Shown here: one piece after another, positions 1 through 12,300 of the stretch | Layout of the letters: each line of letters opens with the position of its first letter | Position numbering within the stretch: the first letter of the stretch is position 1 | Made by a program: the position numbers and the translations under genes | From: Heterohyrax brucei | Taxonomy: Eukaryota > Chordata > Mammalia > Hyracoidea > Procaviidae | Reading direction: 5' to 3' | NCBI GenBank assembly: GCA_028571685.1 | Contig: CM053141.1 | Location: forward strand, 54,992,333-55,056,332 | Length of the DNA: 64,000 nt | Notes under the pieces: model-generated | Seen by the model: the letters and a program-made list of their open reading frames with translations, nothing else | Databases searched by the model: none | Told to the model about the DNA's origin: nothing

Positions 1-256
1 TGGGAGTCCTTTGATATCAGCAACTTGATAAGTGTTCCAAGACAGACATTAATATTGATCAAGATTATTAAGAACTCACACTACCATGGAAAAATTGTGA
101 AATTCTGTAGTCCTTTCAAATACCTCCTTAGTAGGTTTCCTAGAATCTGCCAGCATTGAATTTTAGGATGAACATCAGAATATATTGTGTGTGTGTTTAA
201 ACTTCAATTTAAAATTGGGGGCAGTATTGTAATTTTTTAAAACTGACATTTTCCAG

Positions 257-333
257 GTGCTGTTCAAGGAGGAGACAACTTCCAGACAGAAATGTCACAA
301 GTGGGATTCAGTGCAGATTACTCTCCTCAAAAT
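257..333 (+). CDS. ITGA2: ITGA2 coding exon 10 (first in window)
   Basis: 77 bp. The acceptor is ttttccag, and the first two bases complete a Gly codon begun upstream. The translation [14 protein letters not shown] then [11 protein letters not shown] is the beta-propeller stretch just after the inserted I domain. The donor is AAT|gtatgt and the exon ends in phase 0. The exon number assumes the usual 30-exon gene. Confidence 0.95.
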
Positions 334-3300
334 GTATGTGTATCAGGTGACTTTAAGCAGTGCTGTCACTTGGCGTAGCACTTAGTCTCACACATAAAAA
401 GGGGAAAGCAGCCAGTTGGCAATCAGCAGTTCTGCCCAGAGTCACAGTTGTTTCTCTGCTGCTGACTTGCCATCTAAACTGTGAAGGTTAATAACACCTT
501 CCGTGTCCTATTCCTCAGAGATTTTGTATGGAAAAGAACAACAAAACACAAAGATTATGTATAAGAAGGCTTTGAGCAGTTTCTGGGGCAAAGCACTATA
601 TTAATCTATGATATTATCGGGGCAGGAATTTCTTTTGCATCAATTGATGATTGAAAATGTTAGTTAGGAACACAGACTCTTGCTCTCATCATTGAATTTT
701 AAGTGCAGAGACAGGAAATTGTTTAAAACATGAAGAGGAAAAATGCAAGATGGGATCAGGAAATTGTTTTCCTTTCTCAAAAGCATTTGGCTCATGGGCA
801 TTTGATTCTAAGTCTATTCAGGATATGAGTGGAGCAAAGAAAAAAGAGATATGTGACACTAGAGAATATATGGGGGACAAAATGGCCTCAGAAAATGTGA
901 CTGTCAGATCAAAAGACGGAGAACAGTTCATTTTCTCTCTAGAATAAAGGGTGATAGCGTTTTCTGGATCATCAGTTTTAGAGATGCTCATAAAAGTTAT
1001 AGACCTTTCCCTCAAAAAAAATTAAATCCACACAGATAGATTCTGCAGACTCATTCACATGCACCACAGATTCCGAGTCCTTGGTCTTATGACAATCTTT
1101 GAAATCATTTTTTGGTCTCATTCTCAAAATGGTGTATATTGTTTCCCTATTTGCTTTTTTTTTTTTAGGTAGATTGTATTTGTGATCCAAAATCCCATCC
1201 TTACCAACCCTGCAGCTTTGAATAGTCACATTAGGTTTTGAACCAATCCAAAGTAGCCTGTCCTTTTCTGATCCCCACCTATGGTAAGGGATGGTTAGCT
1301 TTTCTTCCAGTTGATTGAATGTCACAGCTATGGCTGTGCAACAGTGGCTGCTACCAAATAAATGAGATGGGGTTAAATGATAGAGGAACATTTGAGCAGG
1401 ACTCAGGAAGAAAGATGGAGAAAACCCAAAGTGGAGTAAGTCAGAAGAGCATCTCCCAGGATGCGGGAGTAGCAGCAACATCCCGTCTCTCTTCCAGCAT
1501 CATCTGCACTTCCTGCTTCCCAAACATGTCTCATATGCAGCCAGCTGTGAGAATACAAGACCCCAGGCTCACTTTCAGCCCCTCTATCAACAGTCACAAG
1601 GGTTCAGTATTGGCAAATGTCTGTCACTGATGAGAAATTTAAGATGATTTATGTAAACGTCTTATGCCAAAGCTTAACACAAAGATCTCATATGTAATGT
1701 GCTATACTAAATAAAGCAAACCCAGGTAATGTAGCCTGTGGGAAGCTTTGTTCTTTAGCATAAATGTATTTAAATGTATTTTATTTGTTGATATTGATGT
1801 ATTTGAAACATAAAATATAAATAAATTTAAATACTTCGTATACGTAAGATATAATTCATGCATATTGTAGTTGTTCATGTTTAGTCTCCTTTCCTTAAAT
1901 CCAGGTAATTTATCTCAATGTTTCGCTTATCTGGCTTTCTTATATTTTAAAAGTGACTAGTCTTAAGGATCTTCATTTCCCAATTATCTTAGGATATTCT
2001 GATGCTGGGTGCAGTGGGAGCTTATGATTGGAGTGGAACTGTTGTCCAGCAGACGTCTCATGGACATTCGATCTTCCCTAAAGAAGCCTTTGATGAAATT
2101 CTCCAAGACAGAAACCGCAGTTCATATTTAGGTAAGGCATAGAAGCATTTAACTTAGCAAACTGAAAGTCATACAAACTTTATAGAATGAATTTTTTGTA
2201 CTTTTTCTATAAAATGTTTACATATGTCTTTTTCATCTTCTAAACTAGCTCCATCTTGAAACTAATGGTCAGTTCAGCAGAACCTTCACAATGACATCTA
2301 ATTATTAATATTTATTATATGTAGATATTTTTGCCTCTTTACTAATCAGGCCTGAGCCCATACTGCATCATGAAATACTGTATTGTACTCTCAAATCTTT
2401 TCTGGCTGTTCCAGCAATTATTATTCCTTGGAATATAACTGCTTCTTCAAAACAGAGATTATCTAAAAACCAATACACTAAGAGATAGTTTCATCCTGTT
2501 TGAGAATTCTTCATCTTTGTGTTCCTATAATAACAGTGGACACTGATTTGGAATACCTACTATGGGGTAGTTTCCCGGTTGGCTATTCTGACTGCAACTA
2601 CATAAGCATTTAATCTTCCCCAAACCCTTTCCAGGATGTACTGTTAACCCCATTTCACTTTTTAGAGCCAGGTTAAACAATTTCCCCAAAGTGGAACAAC
2701 CTAGTAGGAGGCAAATACAAAATATGAACCTGTGACTGCCTGGCTCCAAACTCATGTCCTTTATTCTGTGGACAACGTTACACTTAGCATTCATTTATTT
2801 GTTCATCAATAAAATAGCTGAGTCCTTGCTATGCATCAGGTACTATGCTGGGGCTTTGGTTCATGGGTGGCCTGGTGGAGACAACCCAGAACCCTGTTTT
2901 AGTGGCTGTTTTCTAGGTAAAGGTCCCACCTTTGCAGGGAGACCCTGAAGGTCCAAAGAGTAATTCTTCTTAACATCTCCGTGCCTTCAGTGATGTATTC
3001 TGGAGCAGTAGGAACCATATATCGTACTTGACACATCTCTGTCATCTGCTAGTAACTTCTAAAGTCTTATTGTCAGCAATATTCAATAATACTTTCTTTG
3101 TGTTCCATCCCTCCTAGGTTACTCCGTGGCTGCAATTTCTACGAGAAAAAACATCCACTTTGTTGCTGGTGCCCCTCGGGCAAATTATACAGGCCAGATA
3201 GTGCTCTACCGTGTTGACAAGAATGGCAATGTCACAATTATTCAGCCTCACAGTGGTGACCAGGTAAATCTTATTGTTTAGCAGGTGAAATTAATTTTAT

Positions 3301-6300
3301 AGGCAGACAGGCAGGGCAGGTAGGGTGTGTGAGGTAGACACAAATGGAAACTGGTACTTACCAAGTACCTGGTTCTATGTCTGCCATCATAATCTGAGTT
3401 GACTTTATTCTTTAAATTTTCAAGAGAATACTGATAAGATCTGCTATCCCTTTTTGGTTTAGCTATCTTTCTAAGGTCACACAGCTTGAGCAGGGCTGAG
3501 CTGTCTGGAAAACCCAGCCCTGTCTGGCCTCCATCGCTATCCTGTTTCATGACATCCCACTCCATATGTTGATTCCGCAGATTCATAATGCGAGGTCACT
3601 GTACAGTCATGACGGCCGGCATCTAAGCACTTCCTTGTGGGTGACCCACACTCAGGGGGTTGGAAGAGAAATAAAGAAGGGAGTAGTATAGCATCATAGT
3701 GAGTTACTGTACCCTTTGATGTTGCGATAGTGAGAGCTGGGCTTGGTTACATCAGACACATCGTCAGATAAGCACATGCTATTTGGTAAACTGGATGATC
3801 AACAAAAATGAGGGAGACCCTCAGTGAGATAGACTGATACAATAGCTTCAACAACGAGCTCAGACATACCAGGGATAAGGAAAATGGTTCAGGATTGGGC
3901 AAGGTTCATTCGGTTATATGCATAAGGTGACCATGAATCCAGGCCAGCTTGATGCTAGCTAACAGCAACAGCAACCACATTTCAGCCTCTCGATGTGTCC
4001 TGCTGGCTTTGATCTTCCTAAAAGCAAGCAACTGGCTCCTCTACCACTTTATACTGATGTGTGACAATTCAGTGGTCAGAAACAATGAGGACTCCCAGTT
4101 AGAGCCCTTCTTCCTGTCCCCAAGGACTGTTGCTAGAGCCAAGGCTAGCTGACTGGATCTCTGTTTCTTTGCTAAGTAGTTTTGACCCATGGAATTGTAA
4201 TGTACGGAGTACTTGAAATGGGCATCACTGATCCCTGAAAAACATGGGAAATTAGTTTCCTTCCTTGAGTCAGAGAACCACAGATTTTCCTTCTAGTACT
4301 TCTCTTGGATCTAGTTAGATCCCGCTGTCTCTATGACTTACATTTCCAGGACTAAGATGAGTTCTTTCACCCCACACCAGTTGTGGTTACATAGTTTTAT
4401 CCTTCTTTAATATTTAAAAAAAGCATGTTATTATTTTGAAAAAGAATCACTGGAACTTTTGTAGAAGGAATCATTCTTTAATATGTTTCTGAATCCTTAA
4501 AAGGTACTCTTGTAGTAGGCATCCATTGAACATTTGTTCAGTGGCATAAACATTCAAATGCCCAGTCTCTGCATTTTACTTTATCTCCAACAAACCAATC
4601 CAATTTCTCCGGCAATGACTCCCTCTTTTCGAAAAAATGCTGTAGACACTTACTCACTGTTCATGCTGTCTCACTCGTCTCCACCTAGAAAACTCCTTTC
4701 CTCCTGTAAATCTCTTTCAAATCTTTGCTAAGCCTTACTGATTCCCTGCATGTTGCTTACATGCTCCATTGTGCCTGCTATTATTACAGTATATTTTAGA
4801 GTGGAAACTATTATCTGTGTCTTCGTTTCTCTACAGCACAGCTCACGGACCTAGTTTGTTTCTCTTCTGGGTATGGGATTGGACCGCCAACAAAAGAAGC
4901 ACCCAGAGCATTGATTACAAATGCTGTTTTCTGTACTACACCTTCGACACTACATCAGAGTCTCTGGAAATGTGTCTCAGGAATCTATATTTTAAAGACA
5001 GTTCCTTGATGATTCTTGTGCTCATTAAAATTTAAGAACCAAATGCTAGGTAGTGACAGAATCTGAGAGAAGAATCTTGCTAGCAGTGAACACTCAGTGT
5101 TTGTTTGTTGAATGAATAAATATTCAGTGTAATAATTGGTGTATAGGAATCCTAAGGCCAATACACTTTGTCATTCCAGATCGGCTCCTATTTTGGTAGT
5201 GTGCTGTGTTCGGTAGATGTGGATGGAGATGCCATTACAGACGTTCTCTTAGTAGGTGCCCCCATGTACATGAATGACCTGAAGAAAGAGGAAGGAAGAG
5301 TCTACCTGTTTACTATCACAAAGGTAAAAAATATATATATTAAAGTGACTTAGTTTAACATACTTTAGTACTGCTAAATAAAAGACTGCATTTGGAAAAA
5401 AGTTTATTATTATCAAATCATAATCTTGCATATGTTAAATGTTTATTGTGGCACAGTCCACAATAGCAAAAAGGTGGAATCAACCTAGATGCCCAACAAT
5501 AGAAGAAGGGATAGGTAAACTGTGGTACATATACTCAATGGAGCACTACGCAATGATAAAGAATAACGATGGTTCCAGGAAACATCTCCTAACCTGGTTT
5601 CAACTGGAAGACATTATGTTGAGTGAGAGTAGTCAACGACAAAAGGACAAATACTGTATGAGAGCTCTACGATAAGATCTCAAAAACAGACTTGTGTATA
5701 GAAGAAAAGACTCTTTGACAGCTGCAAGGGAGGGGAGGGAAGGAGGGAGGGCAAGAGGGGGAGGGTTTAGTTTAGGTAGTTACTAGAAATCTAGTTGGGA
5801 GAAAGCGGTGACAGCACACATTGGGAACAAGAACAACATTAAGTGGACTTCAGCATAACTTGAGTACTCCTTCCGTCTTAACTCAATACTGCAAGGATAG
5901 AGTAGCTGGGGCGGGGGGCAGGGGACCATGCTCTTAGGCGAATTCCAGGCCAACTGGCACAACTAGCATTTTGCTAAGAGAGCTCTCTGCACCCCACATT
6001 GGTGAGTGGCGTCTGGGGTCTTAAAAGCTGCCAAGCTGCCATCCGAGGACACAGCAAATGGTCCCAACTCAGCAGGAACGGATGCTCACCGAGGGCCAAA
6101 ATGGCATGCGGTAAAGACAACCGAGAAGACAGAGAGACCCACAAGAGTGGGTGCCTACATCGACCCGGGACCGGAAGAACCGGATGGTGCCCGGCCACCA
6201 CCAGTGATAGCCATGACGGAGCTCACAGAGAGGATCCTCACTGGCAACACAAGAATAAAAAGAGGTGCATCATGAGATCTCCACTAAAAGACCTCAATTG

Positions 6301-9300
6301 ATGGTCCAGCGGTTTTGGGGTTCCTCTGAGAGCATGGCCCCCGGCCCTGATGCTGCCCGTTCCCATAAATTATAACAAAGGTCCACTCTTTGGACAGGAA
6401 TGGAATGGACTTGGCAATGCAGAGTAACCATATGTTGGAAGCACTTTATGGTTCTATACATCTATAGGATATCATCTTGCTGACCTCTGGCTAGAGGAAG
6501 GGGAGTGGACGGAGAGGAGGGGAAAGGAGACTGTTGGGAGGATGAGACATGTATGGAGCAGAGAGGAATAGTGTGCAGTCATCGGGCAGGGAGAGCAGTG
6601 CAAGCTGCATATAGGGGGGCATGTAAATTTACATGTGAATGTACATTTTTACTCAGTTATGTTAAATAAAAAAAAAAAATTTAAATTCCAAAGGGGGAAA
6701 AAAAAAAAGACTGCATTTGGAAAAAAGTTTATTATTATCAAATAATGATCTTGCATATGTTAAATGGTTTGCATTTCATCAGTTTAAAAAACTGACTTAG
6801 TAGCATACTGTAGTACTGCTAAATAAAAGACTGCATATGGAAAAATATTATTGAACAATAATCTTGCATATGTAATACGGTTTGCATTTTGTCAGCTTTG
6901 AGGATATCAACATTAACTTAAAATTTTAAAGATCACATTAAAAAGACCTAAATAGAGTTGAATGTTTTGTGTGCTGATATTTTCCATGAGATGTTTTTCA
7001 ATATGTACTATTTGATCTGTTCATTAGCTAAGGTGTGACACTTAACCACTAGGCCACCAAGATTTCCTCTACAAATAAAGGCATTATTATGTACATCATT
7101 TTTGAAAATGTACATATATGTGTGAATTTCCCAGGTATCACATGCAGTTACTCATATCTGCTATAAAGAGATAACAAGGACAGGGTAAAACTATTTTGTT
7201 ATCATTTTACAGTGAAAAAGATAAATTCTACCAGGTTCCTTGGAAATCTTATAATGCCAGATGCTTTCTACATTGGTTTGTCAGGAAATTCCATTACTTG
7301 ATGTAATGTTTCGGTGTATGTTCAGATCTTGAGCATCCTGGTCCTTTGAGTATAAAAGCCGAGTACTGTAACAGGGAAAAGCATAGTTTTTCTTCTGGAA
7401 TGCTGAATTGTCTAAATACATACATAGGAGTGTAGTGACTTCAGTGAATTCAGGAGAAACTGGCGTTCAACGTGCCAGTTGACGTAGAAAATCAGACGAT
7501 TACAGAGAGGGAAGCATAGAAGAAGGAGAACCCGACACTGGTAAGGTGAAGACTATGCTTAGCTTGATATGTTTCCTAACTAGTTTATTAAAATTAATGT
7601 AAAAATCAACCCTCGAATAGAAATCGTTAGAACAATACTAAAGCATTTAAGGAATGTCGAGTGTACAGTAAGGAAAGGACGTACTTACTTGTTTGAAAAT
7701 TTCACAAATGTCCAGTTTCTTACTGCTTGTCAACTATTCTGAATTTTCATTAATTACTGAAGATGTAAAGATATCCTAATACTTTATCAAAGCTCAGTAA
7801 TAAATTAACATCCATAAGATTGCAGCAGAAGAGAAAGGATGGATGTTGACCCCACTGGGTGTTGGACGAGGAGCATTGCTTTCCTGTGAAGTCATAGGAG
7901 ATTTCTGTACTTGACTACAAAATACGAAGAAAAAAAACCTATGCCTTTTACAAGGAAATGTCTCTTCCTTTAGGCCAAATAAATTTAGCATTTCTTAAAA
8001 TGAATGAAATAGTAATGATCTCATTTTCCACTTCCTATGCTGTTGTGGGAAACCCTGGTGGCATAATAATTAAGAGCTACAGCTACTGACCAAAAGATGG
8101 CCAGGGCAGATCTATCAGATACTCCTGGGAAACTCTGTGGGGAAGTTTTCTGTCTTACGGGGTCTCTGTGAGTTGGAGTTGACTTGATGGCGGTGGATTT
8201 TTTTTTTTTTTTAAATAATATCATGGGGCTCATGGGGATACCCTAGTGCATGTGGTTAACAGCTAAAGCTGTTAACCAAAAGTTTGGCAGTCTGAATTCA
8301 CCAGGTGCTCCTTGGAAACTGTAGGGGGCAAGTTTTACTCTGTCCTGTAGGCTTGCTTTTCCATTTTTTTTTTTTTTTAATGCTATTGCGGAGTCCTGGT
8401 GGTCTAGTGGTTAAAAGTTGTGGCTGCTAACCAAAAGATCAGCAGTTCAAATCCACCAGCCACTCCTTGGAAACCGTATAGGGCAGTTTCACTTTGTGCA
8501 GTAGGGCCATTATGAGTCAGAATTGACTCAGTGGCAACAGGGTTGGTTTGTTTTTTTCAGTTAAAACTATTATAATAGTGCAGCTGTTCATTCCTTTTTA
8601 GGTAAACATCTAGATTAAAATACTGCATTTTATTTTATTTCTGCCTTAATGTTATTGAAGGTATCTATGAATTTTCCCTACAAAATGTTTAAATCAAAGT
8701 TTGGAAACAGGTGAAAAGAGTAATACAGAGGGGAAAAGGAGACAAAGAAATGAATGTTCCTATGTGAATTGAGCAACTACAGTAAAGACAGCTGGCAGCT
8801 TTAAACTTGACTTATAAGTAGATATCTAATGACCTTACTTGCTCAGATTCTGATTTATAATTATCATAATTATCATCACATATAGAGATTTTGGTATTCA
8901 AACTTTACAACTCTACTTTTAACATCATGTAAATTGGTTTGGGCATTATTTACATGGATTTTAATTGCAAAAGTTACAAGGATTGCTGTAATCATCTTTT
9001 TTCCCCTTTGAAAGGGCATTTTGAATCCTCCCCAATTTCTTGAAGGCCCCGAAGGTTTTGAAAATGCTCGATTTGGCTCAGCAATTGCAGCTCTTGCTGA
9101 CATCAACATGGATGGCTTTAATGATCTGATAGTTGGCTCACCTTTAGAGAATCAGAACTCTGGAGCTGTGTACATCTACAATGGCCATCAGAGCACCGTT
9201 CGCACCAAGTACTCCCAGGTAATGTGTGAGCTTCATCGTGACCTACTGACACGTGTATATCATCATGCTAGAGTTAGAGAGCATCTATCAGGCAAACCAT

Positions 9301-12300
9301 TCAGTCCATCCCTCTTATTTTATAAATGTATTCATTCATTCAACAAATGTTAAGTGAGCATCTAATATGTGCCAGGCACTGTTCTAAACTCTGAAGAACA
9401 AGACAAATAACCTTCTGTCCTTCATGGGCCTTACATTCTAGTGAAGGAGACAGATGAACAATAAGATAAATACATTGTTCTTGATAATCCTAAATGCTAA
9501 AGAAAAAGAACTAGAAAGAGGGAATAAAAATTTCATGGATGAGAAGTACCTGGTGGTTGAAAGAGTGTCCATAATAAGGCCTCACTAAGAAGGTGACTTT
9601 TGAGTAAAGATCTGAAGAAAGTCAGCTAGAATAAAAATGAACTTGTATCAACTCATTCCTAGCTCATGGATCTTTTCAGTATTTCATTCTGGTTTGTGAT
9701 TTTAATGTTATGACTCTTGCTGCTTCTTTGATGAACATGAAGCTATCAGAATGATTACAGATCATGTGAGATATTAGAAAACCAGTGGACTTTGGTGGGA
9801 GATAAAGACAACCTTGAAAATGGCTATACTGAGAACATAATATCACAATTTTTTGTTTCAGCTGGTGTGCTCTGTAATTTCATGTCAAACTTGCTCTTTT
9901 AGAAAATCTTGGGATCTGACAGAGCCTTTAGGAGTCATCTCCAGTACTTTGGGAGATCCTTGGATGGCCATGGAGATTTAAATGGGGATTCTATCACTGA
10001 TGTGTCTATTGGTGCCTTTGGACAAGTGGTTCAACTTTGGTGAGTCAACTACAGCCAATAAAAACACCCTGTTTGAAAGTAGAATGGATTACTGTGGGCA
10101 TTGTGTTAATGCCAGAGGAATTATGTGAGACTCTATGGCAAATCTGCAATGTATATGTCATTGATATTGCTAAATTCTATCATGTGATTTCTGCTGTTAG
10201 TTCTATCATTAGAACTTCTTCTTTGTTTTCAGCTTTTGCATTTAAATCACCACATTATCAATGTATGTTGATTGCATGGTTGAGACTGCAGAAGTTGGTG
10301 AAATTCTTCAGTCTCTTCATCTTTGACTTCAGTGGTTGGTGCATAAATTTGTATAGTTGTATAAACTGTTCTCCTTTTGGATATGGACATTATCCTATTG
10401 TTGTTTGCATTATACTTCAGGACGTATCATGAAATGTTCTTTTTGATGATGGATGCAGTGCCATTCCTCTTCAGTTTGTCATTCTCAGCATAGTAGCCCT
10501 TATGATTGTCCAGTGTCAAGCTTGACCTCAGCCACATTGTTAAAATTGACTCTGTTTTGAGGAGGGAGCTCTTTTCCAGTCATTTTTGAGTGCCTTTCAA
10601 CCTAAGGGGCTTATCTTCCAACACTACATCAGACAGTGTTCTGCTGCTATTTATAAAGTTTTCATTGGCCAGTTTATTTTAGTTTTTTAGAAGTAGATCG
10701 TCAGTTATTTCTTCCTAGTCTATCTTAGTCTGGAACCACTGCTGAAACTTGTCCACCATGGGTGACCCTGCTGTTGTTCGAAATATCAGTGATGCAGTTT
10801 CCAGCATGACAGCAATATGCAAACTACCACAGTATGACAAACTGACAGATGAGTCAATTTGGACAGAACAAGAGGATGCTGCATGGTTTAAAATCAGCAA
10901 AGATGTATGTCTGGGTTGTATCCTTTTATCATACTTATGAAATCTTTATGCTGAGAAAATAATCTAAGAAACTGAACTATATGAACAAGAACAGAGCAGT
11001 GTTAATAAGTCTGGAGACAGACTCTCTTAACAGCCTGTAGTGTGCAGTTGACACAACCTTGTTTGCTGAAAGCAAAGAGGACTTGAAGCTCTTACTGATG
11101 AAGATCGAAGACCACACTCTTGGAAGATGTACAGCCAGAATGCTCTTTAGAAGTGAGGATGATGAGACTTTATCTCACATGTTTGGGACCTGTTGAAAGA
11201 AGAACTCAGTCTCTGGAGAAGGATATCCTATTTGGTAAAGTGTCAGCAAAAAAAAGACAACTGTCAATGAGATGGATTGACACAGTGGCCACATCGATGG
11301 ACTCAAACCTAGCAACAAGTATGAGGATGACACAGAATCTGGCAGTATTTCCTTCTGCTACGCATGGTGTCACTGTGACTTGGAACCAGGACAGTGACAC
11401 TTAACAACAACAACATCTAGGACATAGATATGTGACAGTCTTCGTAAAGGAAGGAATAAATTTCTCCTGATGGGAGAATAATGTGTACTTAGATAACAGT
11501 AAAATCGTACTTCTCTTCTCTGTGTGGTGAACATCAGAATTTCATAGAAAAGACAAACAAAACCCTGAAAATGATGCCTAGAATATTTCTGAATGCCATC
11601 TTCCAAACAGCCTTACCTCAGCTTGTTGTAAGGAAGTTTTGTGGGTGTGTGCAGAAAATAGAGAGCACTCGGACCACACAAATGATGCTTAATCTCTTAC
11701 GTGGTTACTGTTAGGCTCTGCTGAGTCATTCCTGACTCATGGCAATCCCATGCACAACAGGACAGTGGCATATCCCCCCGATGGGTTACAGATCACACCG
11801 CTATGGACAGGAAGTCAATGTTTAGGCTAATCTGACTCTTTACTGGCCTCAGGAGGAATTGAAGAGCAGGGGGAACAATGATGGATATTCAGGAACCTTA
11901 AGATTCAGATATCAAAAATACATATATTCTGCCTTGAGCGAATGGAATCAGAAAGAAATTAAAATTTCAATCAAAGTTTTCCAAGACAGTATAGCTCTAT
12001 TATACATTCCCTTGTCTCTGTTAAAGCTATGCTTAAATGTCAGAGTATTCAAGAATAAAAAGAAATGTGTACATTGTTATTTCTGAGTTCAAAACCACTA
12101 TTTACACCATGTCGTTTGTATTTTTGAGGAATGAGATACATTGTTCATTGCAAAATGTGAAAAAAATAAAAGCCAAAATTAACATTTAAGATTTTGAAAA
12201 ATAAGAAAATGTATTTACTGAATAACGTCAGTTAAAATCAGTTAAGAGTATACTTCTGGAAAAATACAAAATGCAATAATATTGAACTAATTTTTACACA

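Noticed and set aside
1319-1630. 103-codon frame in intron 10
   Set aside because: No similarity to a known domain, no splice signals that would join it in frame, and low coding character; a chance frame.
10037-10432. 131-codon frame overlapping the end of exon 15
   Set aside because: It starts at the exon 15 donor and runs through intron sequence in another frame. The spliced phase requires the donor at 10040, and nothing supports read-through coding.
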